A stretch of DNA of 64,000 nucleotides from Mariniblastus sp. (GCA_011523945.1 WTFU01000186.1:7736-71735); one strand, 5' to 3'; positions 17,978 through 27,935 are shown, counted from the stretch's first letter. The notes: generated by a model from the letters alone, not told the origin. Translations and numbers: made by a program.

Positions 17978-18619
17978 TTAATCTTGATAAAGTTCCGGAA
18001 AGACCTCTTGAGACAATCCCTGGCGCTTGATCAATGTTCTCAGGCGCGAGAGAAAGTCAAACTTAAAATTCGCGACTTGCTGTTCAGTTATGTTCAAAAT
18101 TTCTGCGGCCTCTTTGTTGGGGTAACCGCGCACAACCAACAACTCAATGCACTTTAGTTTTTCCCAATCGCCCTTTGCCTGCCACTTATCAACTTGAGCC
18201 GCAATCGCTTCTGTAATCGCATCCTCTTCGATTCGCTTGCGTTCCACACTTCGCGCAATACTGCTCGCTGGCCGCGCGGATCCGGGAAGTTGCCACTGTC
18301 CGCTCGAGTCCGATCCAGAAGACAATGGAATCGAAGGTCGCCGACCCTCTCGTCGCAAATAGTCTGTTAATTTGTAAGCGCAGATTGAAAACAAATAGGA
18401 TTCTAACGCTCGACGACCATCATAATTGGGCAGGCTGTTCAGAAATCCGACAAACGCCTCCTGAACAATGTCCTCACTGGCCGATCGATTCGACAAACGA
18501 CTGTTCACGAAAGACTGCAATCGCCCCTCGTACCGGGCAATCAGATCGGTCCACGCATCCGAATCGCCAGAACGAATCCTGGCAATTAAAATTCGATCGA
18601 TTTCGTTGGAACGCTTCAT
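17978..18619 (-). CDS. ECF-type RNA polymerase sigma factor
   Basis: A 213-residue sigma-70 family protein from ATG 18619 (upstream in-frame codons to 18679 do not match family starts). Region 2 is visible as RYEGRLQSFVNSRL, then SASEDIVQEAFVGFLNSLPNYDGRRALESYLFSICAYKLTDYLRR, the typical DxVQExF and W/Y-rich core promoter contacts. Region 4 is a helix-turn-helix near residues 160-200 (CIELLVVRGYPNKEAAEILNITEQQVANFK). A longer linker with Ser/Gly separates the two. No anti-sigma factor gene is adjacent; the next gene upstream on this strand encodes an FHA protein, suggesting control by phosphorylation, which is a common planctomycete arrangement. Targets unknown. Confidence 0.88.
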   Translation of the reverse strand: MKRSNEIDRILIARIRSGDSDAWTDLIARYEGRLQSFVNSRLSNRSASEDIVQEAFVGFLNSLPNYDGRRALESYLFSICAYKLTDYLRREGRRPSIPLSSGSDSSGQWQLPGSARPASSIARSVERKRIEEDAITEAIAAQVDKWQAKGDWEKLKCIELLVVRGYPNKEAAEILNITEQQVANFKFDFLSRLRTLIKRQGLSQEVFPELYQD

Positions 18620-18808
18620 AAGCCTGCTGATTGGGAAAAAGGTTTCCCCGATCCTCACCGACGCACCGTGAAAAAGCAAGTAGAAGTCAAAAAATGACTA
18701 CCATTTCTCTAAGAATTACCGACTCCGCCACCGCCCCTGGACACCAAAAGCCAGCTGCGCGTTCCAAAGAGGCTCTCAACAAGTCTTTCGCGTGAAGAGC
18801 TGAGAACG

Positions 18809-19615
18809 CTATTTCGGGAAATTCTTGAGAAAATCATCCAGTGACGCGTCGCTTTTACGACTCGGTTGTTCTTCGGGCGTGCCTTCTGAAAACTCAGCCG
18901 ACCGAGAAGGGTCGTTTTGATCATCCGAACTAAATTCGAACACAGAGCTGTCGGTAAGCGTCTCTCGCCCAACGAAACTATCGGCAGTATCGGATGGAGC
19001 ACCAGTGCCGCAAGGTTCCTCAAAAAAAACCGGATCGGTCGGTTGGCTTGAAACGATCTCAGCAGGTTCAACCACCTCCGTCACTGGAATAGAAGACGCG
19101 ACTGGCAACTCGCTAAGCGAGCCATTTCCGAGTGGGTGTGCTGACGCCAATGGAATCGGCTCCACCAACGGAGGAGTCTCATCGACAGAAACTGCAGGAA
19201 AACAAGCCTTGGACGTTGCATCCAACACAACTTCTTTCACTACCGGCATCGCCGAGGTCTCTGACTGACCAACCAAATCGGCAAGCGTTTCATCCGCAAC
19301 AGGACTGGCCGCCGCCGGACCTAATTCGTAAACCGCCCGAAACGTAATATTGCCCAACGTCAGCAATTGATTTGGATCGAGAGGCTGATCGGACTCGATT
19401 CGAGTGTTGTTGAGATAGGTTCCGTTGAGAGATCCCAGATCGCGAACAAATAGCCGTCCGCCTTGCTCATAAATTTCTGTATGCCGCCGGCTTACCAAAG
19501 CATGGGGGACCGTGAGACCAGCTTCTTTACCGCGGCCAATCACGACCGGCAAATCCAGATTTACTTCTGTTTTCTTGGCATCACCACCGACCACTACGAG
19601 TTTGGCTTCGAGCAT
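18809..19615 (-). CDS. FHA-domain protein with acidic C-terminal tail
   Basis: A 268-residue cytoplasmic protein. Residues about 1-95 form a forkhead-associated domain that binds phosphothreonine: GRGKEAGLTVPHALVSRRHTEI contains the conserved Gly-Arg, Ser-Arg-Arg-His signature, and LGSLNGTYLN contains the Asn-Gly pair. The remaining part is low complexity, Ser/Glu/Pro rich with Val-Glu repeats, likely unstructured; it ends in SDASLDDFLKNFPK. It is 190 bases upstream of the ECF sigma factor gene on the same strand, so both may be coupled to a Ser/Thr kinase elsewhere. A second, shorter FHA protein is encoded at 59312-59701. Confidence 0.88.
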   Translation of the reverse strand: MLEAKLVVVGGDAKKTEVNLDLPVVIGRGKEAGLTVPHALVSRRHTEIYEQGGRLFVRDLGSLNGTYLNNTRIESDQPLDPNQLLTLGNITFRAVYELGPAAASPVADETLADLVGQSETSAMPVVKEVVLDATSKACFPAVSVDETPPLVEPIPLASAHPLGNGSLSELPVASSIPVTEVVEPAEIVSSQPTDPVFFEEPCGTGAPSDTADSFVGRETLTDSSVFEFSSDDQNDPSRSAEFSEGTPEEQPSRKSDASLDDFLKNFPK

Positions 19616-20040
19616 ATATGTACCTAAATATCCAACAACTGACGTTCAAACCTCGCTGCACGATCATACCCTAGAAATCGCAAAACGAAGCATAATTTCC
19701 CGAGCCGACCTGCCGAAAAACCACACAGGCCTCCAACACTCCATTAGCAACAGCTACTGGAACAATGCCCATCTTAAAGGATTCGAGCCAAGGAGCAAAT
19801 GACGAATTTCCAGATTCTGTGCCCCAAGCTCGCGCTTCAACACCAGCAAGTACAAGATACTGATAATAAATCGCTACATTTTCACAGCCGGGACTCAACT
19901 GCGACCCCTTAGACAAAACAATAAAGTTCGAAAAATCCCGGCTTATTACGACCTAAGGCTGGATGATCCTCAAAATAAAAGCCGAAAGTCATGAAATAAA
20001 TGGCCTTCAAGCCATTTGATGGCGTGGGACACGGTAGCAC
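19616..20040. other. Intergenic region left of the tRNA-Gly promoter
   Basis: No convincing gene was seen here; one 81-codon minus-strand frame (19671-19916) lacks any recognisable feature. A perfect 7-bp hairpin (AAATGGC/GCCATTT, 19998-20004 and 20011-20017, loop of six) sits just before the tRNA promoter but lacks a T tract. Confidence 0.4.
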
Positions 20041-20068
20041 TTGCAGCACTCATTTTCCCACGTATAAT
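20041..20068 (+). promoter_or_regulatory. Predicted tRNA-Gly promoter
   Basis: A perfect -10 box TATAAT (20063-20068) lies 16 bases after TTGCAG (20041-20046), which keeps the TTG of the -35 consensus. The tRNA begins 57 bases further on. The intervening leader contains a 9-bp hairpin (20083-20091 with 20097-20105, one G-U pair), a possible processing signal. Confidence 0.6.
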
Positions 20069-20125
20069 CCGAGCTTGCAGAATTTGAATCCCTCGCGGGT
20101 TCAAAATCGACTGGAATGGATTAAT

Positions 20126-20549
<424 letters not shown>

Positions 20550-22010
20550 GTGAATACTGAGACTATCGAAACTGAAGAAAAAGAGAAACTGGATCTTGCC
20601 GTTGAGGTCAAAGAAACAAGTGCATGCGAACGGCATGTCACCGTAACGGTTCCACGCTCGGACATCGAAAAGTATTTCGATAAGCAGTTCGACGAACTTG
20701 TACCCCGCGCTGAGGTACCCGGATTCCGCGTCGGTAAAGCACCTCGCCAATTGGTCGAGAAAAAGTTTCGCAAACAACTCACCGGACAGGTGAAAGGCTC
20801 CATCCTGATGGATAGCCTTTCTCAGGTAAGCGACTCACAGGATTTCTCTGCGATCAGTGAACCGGATCTTGATTTCGAGCAGGTCGTCATTCCAGAAGAG
20901 GGCGATCTAACCTATGAATTCAATATTGAAGTTCGACCTGAATTTGACCTTCCCGAATGGAAAGGCCTTTCTCTCGAGAGACCTGAGCGAGAATTCACAG
21001 ACGAAGACATCGATACCCACATCGGTACTTTGTCCCAGCAGTTCTCCGATCTAGCTCCTGTCGACGAAGCCGTTCAAGCTGGCGACCATGTCGTTTGCAA
21101 TATCACATCCCGATTCGAAGACGCAGAACTCAACACAAGCGAAGAGCAGTTGATACAAGTTCGGCCAACGCTCAGCCTTTCTGACGCCACGATCGAAGAC
21201 TTTGAAACGCTGATGATCGGCGCGAACGCTGAAGACAAAAAAACGGTAAATGTCGAAATCAGCGAGCATGCTGAAAACGAAGATCTTCGCGGAAAAACAG
21301 TCGAACTTGAATTCGAAGTACTCGACGTCAAACGAGTTGAAAGCAAAAAGCCAGAAGAAATCGCTACACAGCTTGGCCTTGAGTCGGTCGACAAACTGAA
21401 AGAGCTCGTTCGCTCATCGATGGAAGAACGGCTTCAGTATGCTCAACGCGAAACAATTAGAGATCAAATTAGCAAGGTTTTAACCGAGTCGGCCGACTGG
21501 GAATTACCACCGGATCTGCTTCGCCGCCAATCAGGCCGTGAACTTGATCGCGCGGTAATGGAAATGCGATCCAGTGGATTCTCTGAGCAGGAACTCGTTG
21601 CTCGCGAAAACACGCTTCGGAAAAACATCCTGGAAAAAACCGAAACTCTTCTCAAAGAACACTTCATTCTTGAGCGAATCGCTGAACAGGAAAACGTCGA
21701 AGACGAACCGCAAGATTACGAGATTGAAATCGCTCGAATCGCGATGCAGCAAAACGATTCACCGCGAAGAGTTCGGGCTCGACTCGAAAGAGCTGGTCAG
21801 ATGGACTCCTTGCGAAATATGATCATCGAGCGAAAAGTAATTGATCTCATCACCGAGAGTGCCAACTTTAAGGGTACCGATTACGAAACCAATGAAAAAA
21901 CTGACTCCTCAGCTTTGACTTATTTTGCTGCGGGCCGCAAGGGAAGCATTCCAGAAGCTAAATACGAAGGCGGAGATGCTGAGCCTATTCCCGGAATGAA
22001 AAAAGACTAG
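20550..22010 (+). CDS. tig: Trigger factor (ribosome-associated chaperone and prolyl isomerase)
   Basis: The likely start is GTG 20550 with AAGGAA nine bases upstream; the open frame runs back to 20469 without family similarity. The product is 486 residues. It binds the ribosome near the exit tunnel and holds nascent chains. The N-terminal ribosome-binding domain contains the signature GFRVGKAPRQLVEKKF (equivalent to GFRxGKxP). The middle FKBP-type domain is at about 165-260 (GDHVVCNITSRF ... VELEFEVLDVK), and the C-terminal helical arms follow. The FKBP domain seems weakly conserved, so isomerase activity is uncertain. clpP genes follow 450 bases downstream, the common tig-clpP order. A C-terminal tail of about 50 residues is unusual in sequence. 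Confidence 0.92.
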   Translation: MNTETIETEEKEKLDLAVEVKETSACERHVTVTVPRSDIEKYFDKQFDELVPRAEVPGFRVGKAPRQLVEKKFRKQLTGQVKGSILMDSLSQVSDSQDFSAISEPDLDFEQVVIPEEGDLTYEFNIEVRPEFDLPEWKGLSLERPEREFTDEDIDTHIGTLSQQFSDLAPVDEAVQAGDHVVCNITSRFEDAELNTSEEQLIQVRPTLSLSDATIEDFETLMIGANAEDKKTVNVEISEHAENEDLRGKTVELEFEVLDVKRVESKKPEEIATQLGLESVDKLKELVRSSMEERLQYAQRETIRDQISKVLTESADWELPPDLLRRQSGRELDRAVMEMRSSGFSEQELVARENTLRKNILEKTETLLKEHFILERIAEQENVEDEPQDYEIEIARIAMQQNDSPRRVRARLERAGQMDSLRNMIIERKVIDLITESANFKGTDYETNEKTDSSALTYFAAGRKGSIPEAKYEGGDAEPIPGMKKD

Positions 22011-22086
22011 CATTCGCTTTAAGCTCACGCAGAGCAGCTTCAGGAACTCGACACCGAAGAAGCGTTATAGATTGATTAAAAAACAC

Positions 22087-22114
22087 CCAATGGATGCCAT
22101 CTGGCATCCATTGG
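22087..22114. terminator. Strong perfect hairpin between tig and clpP
   Basis: A 12-bp perfect stem (CCAATGGATGCC/GGCATCCATTGG) with a 4-base loop lies 77 bases after the trigger factor stop. On the plus strand no T tract follows directly, so it is not a classic terminator in that direction; on the minus strand a GTGTTTTTT follows the stem. It may terminate tig transcription weakly or stabilise the 3' end. The rest of 22011-22463 shows no gene. Confidence 0.5.
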
Positions 22115-22463
22115 CTCGTTATTGACCTTAAATCACCGGCGACCACGGTGAACCAATCTTTTGTTTGCCCCGTAATCGCTTGGGGTCGAAATCACAATTC
22201 GGTCACGTCGTGAAAACGATCCTAAAATATTCGGTAAATCACAGGAGTGTGTCCACCGAAACCGTATCTCACCTTGTCTCCGTTTTGGATTCTCGATAGC
22301 TTAAATGTGCGGCTAAGAGAAAGATCCGGAACTGATTCAGAAATAGATCTGTTTTATGGAGCTTGTTCGCCAGTCCATTTAGCCGGAACCACGCAATCCA
22401 ATCATTACGCTTGTAAAGGACTTTGTCTTGAACGGCATTTCACAAACTAAAAACGGATCAGTT

Positions 22464-23117
22464 ATGAGTAACTTCGGTTCAACCACGGGATCAGTTATGC
22501 GGGATCCACTTTCCGAGATACAAAATTCATACTCAACAGCCTCGTACCAGCGGCAACGCCAAATGACTCTCGGCGACTTGCTTTTGGAAAATAGAATTGT
22601 TTTCCTGCAGGGTGAGATCCACACGGGGAATGCCAACGAACTGGTTATGAAATTGCTTTACTTGCAAAGCGAAAACAAGAAAAAGCCGATTAATTTTTAT
22701 CTTAACTCTCCCGGAGGCGACGTGATTGCCACTATGGCAATCTACGACGTCATGCAAATCATGTCCTGCCCTGTTGCTACGTTTTGCGTTGGCCAAGCGG
22801 CAAGTGGTGCTGCTGTCTTACTCGCCGGTGGTACCAAAGGGCAAAGATTCTGCCTTCCCAACTCGAGAGTCATGATTCACCAGCCTCACGGCGGTGTCGG
22901 CGGTCAGGTTAGCGATATTGAAATTCAAGCCGATGAAATTCTTCGAAATCGAACCGTGCTCAACGAGATTCTGGCCAAGCACACCGGGCAAACAGTCGAA
23001 AAAATTGCCGAAGACACCGATCGTGACTTTTTCCTTACTGCTGAACAAGCCAAAGCGTACGGCGTGGTTGACGAAATTACCATTCGCAAAGCCACAGAAG
23101 ACGAAGACGACGATTAA
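22464..23117 (+). CDS. clpP: ATP-dependent Clp protease proteolytic subunit, paralogue 1
   Basis: A 217-residue serine protease subunit that forms tetradecameric chambers with a Clp ATPase. The start was placed at ATG 22464; a TTG at 22428 with AAAGGA eight bases upstream is an alternative that adds twelve residues. The catalytic triad is complete: S114 (GQAASGAAV), H139 (MIHQPHGG) and D188 (TDRDFF). Oligomer and substrate motifs (NSPGGDV) are present. An N-terminal extension of about 30 residues precedes the usual start. It lies next to a second ClpP gene, but no clpX is in the window. A paired ClpP1-ClpP2 is known to form mixed rings in some phyla. Confidence 0.95.
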   Translation: MSNFGSTTGSVMRDPLSEIQNSYSTASYQRQRQMTLGDLLLENRIVFLQGEIHTGNANELVMKLLYLQSENKKKPINFYLNSPGGDVIATMAIYDVMQIMSCPVATFCVGQAASGAAVLLAGGTKGQRFCLPNSRVMIHQPHGGVGGQVSDIEIQADEILRNRTVLNEILAKHTGQTVEKIAEDTDRDFFLTAEQAKAYGVVDEITIRKATEDEDDD

Positions 23118-23248
23118 TTTTAAAACAATTTAAAGCCAGTCGACAATCGTGTTTTTAGACATTGGACGACGGTGGCGACCCCGCGTCGACACACACAACA
23201 CTTTTTAGATTTCATTCATATTCAAACGGTCAACCGGAGTAGAAGATT

Positions 23249-23842
23249 ATGTCATACGTTCCCTACGTGGTCGATAATTCAGGTCGCGAAGAACGGGTTT
23301 ACGACATCTACAGTCGACTTTTAAGGGACCGCATCATTTTTCTCGGCCAACAGGTGACCGCCGATCTGGCGAACTCGTTGGTTGCTCAAATGCTGTTCCT
23401 GCAATCAGAAGATCCAAAAAAAGATATCCACCTATACATTAATTCTCCGGGTGGAAGCGTCACGGCGGGACTTGCGATCTACGATACGATGCAATTCATT
23501 TCGTGTGATGTCGCAACCTATTGCCTCGGCCAAGCCGCATCGATGGGCGCAATGCTGTTGACCGCTGGCACAGCCGGCAAGCGATACGCGCTGCCCAACG
23601 CCAGCATCATGATCCACCAACCACTTGCCGGGATGCAGGGCACTGCGGAAGAAATCATGATTCACCGAAAAGAACTTCGCCGCGTCAAAGAACGGCTGAA
23701 TCTCCTTCAAGTAAAACATACAGGGAAAACACTTGAAGAAATCGAAGCCAACACGGATCGCGATAATTTCATGACTGCCGAAGAAGCACAGGAATTTAAT
23801 TTGATCGATCAAGTCGTCACAAGCCTCGGCGAAACCCAGTAA
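23249..23842 (+). CDS. clpP: ATP-dependent Clp protease proteolytic subunit, paralogue 2
   Basis: A 197-residue ClpP with a complete triad: S98 (GQAASMGAM), H123 (MIHQPLAG) and D172 (TDRDNF), so its length and motifs match the E. coli enzyme closely. GGAG lies upstream of the ATG at 23249. The proteins at 22464 and 23249 differ at residues flanking the active sites (ASGAA against ASMGA, QPHGG against QPLAG), which suggests distinct substrate preference or assembly into mixed complexes. The ClpP1 stop and this start are 131 bases apart, so they may be cotranscribed. The OsmC-type gene begins 11 bases after this gene stops. Confidence 0.96.
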   Translation: MSYVPYVVDNSGREERVYDIYSRLLRDRIIFLGQQVTADLANSLVAQMLFLQSEDPKKDIHLYINSPGGSVTAGLAIYDTMQFISCDVATYCLGQAASMGAMLLTAGTAGKRYALPNASIMIHQPLAGMQGTAEEIMIHRKELRRVKERLNLLQVKHTGKTLEEIEANTDRDNFMTAEEAQEFNLIDQVVTSLGETQ

Positions 23843-23853
23843 AAAAGATTCTT

Positions 23854-24279
23854 ATGGCACACCAGTACTCAGTCAGCGCCTCTGCGACACCGGAACAACT
23901 TGTCGACTTATCTGCCGACGGTCTTCCCACGTTGGTATCCGGACCACCTACCGAATTTGGTGGCTCCGGAAACGAATGGTCTCCCGAAGACCTCCTGGTC
24001 GCGGCAGTTGCGGACTGTTTCACGTTGTCGTTTAAGGCAATCGCCGCCGCGTCACGATTTTCGTGGACGGCATTGCAATGCGACGTCACCGGAACGCTTG
24101 ATAAAGTTGACCGCGGGATGCAATTTACCGAGATGAAAATTTTGGCAAATTTGACCATCCCCGCCGATGCAGATTCCAACCGAGCGGAACGACTCTTGGA
24201 AAAGGCCGAAAACGCCTGCTTCATTACTAACTCATTGAATTTTGAGGCCACACTCGAAATTCAAGTCCAAGCGGGTTAG
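23854..24279 (+). CDS. OsmC/Ohr-family protein
   Basis: A 141-residue protein that fits the OsmC family of peroxide- and hydroperoxide-reducing enzymes: GGSGNEWSPEDLLVAAVADCFTLSFKAIA contains the typical PE-LL-AA--C pattern with the reactive Cys. A second conserved Cys is in ENACFITNSL, as expected. The start is 11 bases after clpP paralogue 2 ends, implying cotranscription with the Clp genes, so it may belong to a stress-response operon. Which peroxide it acts on cannot be told from sequence. Confidence 0.88.
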   Translation: MAHQYSVSASATPEQLVDLSADGLPTLVSGPPTEFGGSGNEWSPEDLLVAAVADCFTLSFKAIAAASRFSWTALQCDVTGTLDKVDRGMQFTEMKILANLTIPADADSNRAERLLEKAENACFITNSLNFEATLEIQVQAG

Positions 24280-24469
24280 ACACTTCGAAAAGTAGCGGCT
24301 GATATTACCTACGCTATTGATGGTTGCGCTATTTGCTAGCTGTTACCGGACAAGCAGAATTGATTCAGATCTGGCGAATCGCTATCTGGATACGAATTGG
24401 GATTGATGCCACTTAAAGAAATCATCTAAAGACAGTCTTTCGATTTCTTTTTTAAAAGGCTTTTTAGCG

Positions 24470-25456
24470 ATGCGCCTGTTTTTCTTGGCAATAAGCTGTT
24501 CACTTTTAGCGGTTGGCTGTCGTTCATTCCCAGCTAACCAAAAGGAAATTGTTGAGCTGAGACAGGAAATTCTCGATTGGCAAGAAGACGCGTATATGCA
24601 CGAGTCAGCGTCGAAGCACTGGGAGAAGAAATTTAAAGAACTTCAAGCTGAGCTAAACGAAAAAGAAAATTCAAACGACGAATCGGAAAACAGTGGATCG
24701 ATTAGCAGCGAAAATCGAGAGGATAAACGACTCGACCAAAGCGATTCGAACCAACCCGAACCGGACAGCGCAACGATCGGGCAAGTCGCTTATAACGCCG
24801 CAATTCCTACGCTGGCACCGCCCGAGCCCACACTCAAGATAAGAAAAGCAGAGTCTATTTCCGTCTACTCGCAACCGACGACCGGAATCAACCTTGATAC
24901 TATCGATGGCGATGAGGGGGTTGAAATTTTCATCACGCCGCAAGACGACACGGGAGCATCCGTTCACTCCAACGGTGAACTTACGGTCAGCTTGATCGAC
25001 CCACTGGCAACACCCGATCGACAAAGAATCGGACTATGGAAATTTGTGTCCGAGGAAACAAAATTATTCTTTGCGAAGGATCCATCCGGCGAAAGAGGAA
25101 TTCTTTTGCACCTTCCCTGGGAACAGGCCATTCCTACCAATAACTCGCTGGACTTACATGTAAGACTCGTTACGCCTGATGGCCGTACGTTGAAGACAAA
25201 ACATCAACTCGAAATTACGCCCCCCGAGGCTGACTACTCAGTGAATGATTCTGAGATTCGTCGCTGGACGCGTGAAGACCACCGCTGGATTCCGGCCTCG
25301 GGAGACGCCGAACAGACTCGTGTCGCTTCAAAGGCTATTTCTGAGGAGACTTTGGAACCGGGCAAAAAACGACCCGCCAAGATAAAGAGATCAAAATCTA
25401 AAAGCTCACCACCGGCGATTTCTCCCAAACCGGTATGGAGGCCGACGCGAGATTAA
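24470..25456 (+). CDS. Lipoprotein of unknown function
   Basis: A 328-residue protein with a signal peptide ending in the lipobox LAVGC, so lipidation at Cys17 is expected. A coiled-coil-like region follows (QKEIVELRQEILDWQEDAYMHESASKHWEKKF, to be read as a helix), then an acidic Ser/Glu/Asn stretch and a beta-rich region (about 110-270) with no recognised family. The C-terminus is Lys/Ser/Pro rich (KRPAKIKRSKSKSSPP), as in proteins that contact an anionic polymer. It is a single gene between the OsmC gene and a convergent large secreted protein. Confidence 0.7.
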   Translation: MRLFFLAISCSLLAVGCRSFPANQKEIVELRQEILDWQEDAYMHESASKHWEKKFKELQAELNEKENSNDESENSGSISSENREDKRLDQSDSNQPEPDSATIGQVAYNAAIPTLAPPEPTLKIRKAESISVYSQPTTGINLDTIDGDEGVEIFITPQDDTGASVHSNGELTVSLIDPLATPDRQRIGLWKFVSEETKLFFAKDPSGERGILLHLPWEQAIPTNNSLDLHVRLVTPDGRTLKTKHQLEITPPEADYSVNDSEIRRWTREDHRWIPASGDAEQTRVASKAISEETLEPGKKRPAKIKRSKSKSSPPAISPKPVWRPTRD

Positions 25457-25501
25457 GGGCACGCGAGATCAAGGGCGTATTTCAAAACCCTTGGCCGGGA
25501 A

Positions 25502-27775
25502 CTAGCGTCGGTTCATCAATTTCCGGCTGGTACTAGTTCGGAAGATATCCAGTACAGTTTCCTGAGCAGTCTTGATTTCTCGGTCATCAACCGAAACGGC
25601 AAGCCAGCCGTCTGAAACAGAGAGTTGGGAAATTTCAAGTTGACTCGTATCAATCCTCTGCGCGAGCTTTTCAGGTAACGATGCGACTGAATATTCTTTT
25701 TTAAACAACACCTTCATGACGGTGCTGATCGCCGCTTTATCACTAAACCGAAGTCGCTTTCCTCGGATTCGCGTACCGTCGTCGTTTTGCTGCAATTGAA
25801 TCTTCATCCCATCTCTAACAAATCGGTAGGCGGCCGTAAGTGAAACGTTTTTCCAAACTTTTCCTTTGTCCCCAATCTTCAACGATCTTAAATTTAGAGT
25901 TACCCGCAACTGGTCGTCCTGGAACTCAACTAAAATTGGATCGAAATAAGCAAACCCGATTTCCGCGTGCCGGTCACTTTTCGGACGCGGCTCTGCTGAA
26001 TTCTCCGCACCCACAAACTCTTGTAAATGCGTTATCAATTCATCGACCGTAAATTTATTGCCGTTCAGACCAATGCGGGAAATCGCATTGTTGACTGCTG
26101 ATTGATGCAATTGGAAACTCATTAAGCTGTCGGCATTGTCCAGCGGCCTCGCTGTATTTGCCGCCATCTGGTCGCGTCCGCCGATCCGGTATCGAACCAC
26201 CATTTGGTTCTCCGTCGTCGACAACTGTTTGGGTTCCGGCTCTAAGTCCATTCGAAACAGTGGCTGAAACAATTTCGTGTAGGCCAGTTCGCGAACGACC
26301 TGCAACTGCTCCGCTACCTGCTCCCGCATCTGCTCTTCAACAGATGATTCCACCGTCTGCTTGTACATCCGGTCGGTTTCAGGAGCCTCCCGCTTCAAAT
26401 TGTTTTTTGCTAATTTCCGAGCAAGCTTCCCAAGAATTGGATGGTTATCCAATCCAGATTCAACTCCGACAAGCGACTGTTTTGCTTTCGCTCGGGCAAA
26501 GGGATCTCCAACCGCTTCGATGCCTTCCTCATTGATCATTATATTTTGGAAAACTTCGAAATTAGCTCTGCCGAGATTAGTCAATTTAAACACTTTTGTT
26601 TTTGCTACCGTGTCCGATTGGACATCACCTCGGGTTTCGAGATTTAATTGAATCTGCGACTCATCAGGAATCAAATTTACACGAAGTTGATTCGATATCA
26701 GACTCTTACCCAGAACGCGGGCGCCCTTGATCCTCTGATCTACCGGTTGTTCAATTTCAGGCAGCTTAGGAAGCAGCCGATTAATTAGACGCTCAGAAAA
26801 CGCTAAACGAATGTTTGCATTTCGATAGTGTGTTTCAATCGCTTTCGCCATAGCGATCTCACCTGGCGTTTCAGACCACAAAAGGTTTTGATACTGGTCA
26901 TTCAAGTAATAACCGGTCAACGAAGACGGATTTGATTCGTAATTCTCGATTCGACGAAGTAATTCCATTTCATCAAAAGGCAGCGTCGCAATCTCCTTTA
27001 ACAGCTGTAGCGAGTAGGGTCTGATCACGCTGATCAGATAACTCGCCTGCTCATTATTAAGTACTGGAGAATAAATTCTTGCAAGAACTTCCCGAGCAGC
27101 AGTTCTCACTTTAGAGGATTCAGGGGGTTCATTCGCCAACAATGACTCCAGTGACTCCAACATCAAATAGTCACGCCAAGCTGGATCAATGTTGCTCTCA
27201 GCGAGATCATCCAACAATCTCTGTTGTGAAACCGATCCCGTACCGAATGAGTGGGTAACCGTCTGCTGATCATTCTCAAGTGCGGATTTGGAATCTAAGA
27301 TCGTGTTCCAAATCGCGAGCCGTCGCTTGATTCGATAGGATAGTCGAGCAACTTCGCAATAATCGTATTTTGTCTCTGGCGAACTTTCGCAACGTTCACG
27401 AACAACTTCTGAAATGTCTCTCGCAAGGTTCGCTTGCGTTTCCAACCGATCATAAAGCTCTCGCGTCTTACTAATGCCCAATTCCTCTTGAGACAGTTGA
27501 CCAAGAAGGGCGAGCGTCTCCGACGACCAAGAGCCTAACTCAGGAACAAAAGCGAGCGATTCGATTTGCTGAATTAACGCATCAGGGGAAGGGCGGTAAT
27601 TCCGCAATTCACTTTGAAACGTTACCCAAACAGGACCGCCCCCGTTCGATAAAGTAGCTGTTTCATCGTTGAAATGGGCATGCTGAGCCGCCTGCTTTGC
27701 CAGGCCATTACTTGCCATCGAAACGGTGGCAAATAAAAAACCGAGAAACGCATTCCTTGCGAATCGTATGAGCAT
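25502..27775 (-). CDS. Large secreted or periplasmic protein of unknown function
   Basis: A 757-residue protein with a signal peptide of about 26 residues (MLIRFARNAFLGFLFATVSM ... NGLA). The mature part is charged, mainly helical in the first half with repeated Leu/Glu pairs, and beta-rich in the second half (RDQMAANTARPLDN ... LRVTLNLRSLKIGDKGK). No family was recognised and no enzyme motif was found. It lies downstream of rsmD on the same strand, separated by 220 bases containing a nested inverted repeat. Convergent with the lipoprotein gene at 24470. Confidence 0.72.
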   Translation of the reverse strand: MLIRFARNAFLGFLFATVSMASNGLAKQAAQHAHFNDETATLSNGGGPVWVTFQSELRNYRPSPDALIQQIESLAFVPELGSWSSETLALLGQLSQEELGISKTRELYDRLETQANLARDISEVVRERCESSPETKYDYCEVARLSYRIKRRLAIWNTILDSKSALENDQQTVTHSFGTGSVSQQRLLDDLAESNIDPAWRDYLMLESLESLLANEPPESSKVRTAAREVLARIYSPVLNNEQASYLISVIRPYSLQLLKEIATLPFDEMELLRRIENYESNPSSLTGYYLNDQYQNLLWSETPGEIAMAKAIETHYRNANIRLAFSERLINRLLPKLPEIEQPVDQRIKGARVLGKSLISNQLRVNLIPDESQIQLNLETRGDVQSDTVAKTKVFKLTNLGRANFEVFQNIMINEEGIEAVGDPFARAKAKQSLVGVESGLDNHPILGKLARKLAKNNLKREAPETDRMYKQTVESSVEEQMREQVAEQLQVVRELAYTKLFQPLFRMDLEPEPKQLSTTENQMVVRYRIGGRDQMAANTARPLDNADSLMSFQLHQSAVNNAISRIGLNGNKFTVDELITHLQEFVGAENSAEPRPKSDRHAEIGFAYFDPILVEFQDDQLRVTLNLRSLKIGDKGKVWKNVSLTAAYRFVRDGMKIQLQQNDDGTRIRGKRLRFSDKAAISTVMKVLFKKEYSVASLPEKLAQRIDTSQLEISQLSVSDGWLAVSVDDREIKTAQETVLDIFRTSTSRKLMNRR

Positions 27776-27857
27776 CGAAAAGTGAACTCCGAGAAACCGG
27801 CGGCTTAACCGTACTAGACGGGATAAAATGGGCTATCTAGCTCATCGGAGGCTCAGT

Positions 27858-27935
27858 CCGACAAAGTCAAACTGTAATCCCTAAAGAAAATAGGGATTTC
27901 TCCTCAAACGAATCGAAAAACTAAAACTTTGTCGG
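27858..27935. repeat. Nested inverted repeat downstream of rsmD
   Basis: A perfect 10-bp outer stem (CCGACAAAGT at 27858-27867 with ACTTTGTCGG at 27926-27935) encloses a perfect 8-bp inner stem (AATCCCTA at 27876-27883 with TAGGGATT at 27891-27898). No T tract follows on either strand, so it does not look like a plain terminator. It lies between the rsmD stop (27996) and the start of the secreted protein (27775). Confidence 0.7.

Noticed and set aside
20083..20105. A tRNA-like T-arm sequence (GGGTTCAAA) upstream of tRNA-Gly that might be a tRNA fragment
   Set aside because: Only a hairpin is present, with no acceptor or anticodon stem; it fits a leader hairpin better.
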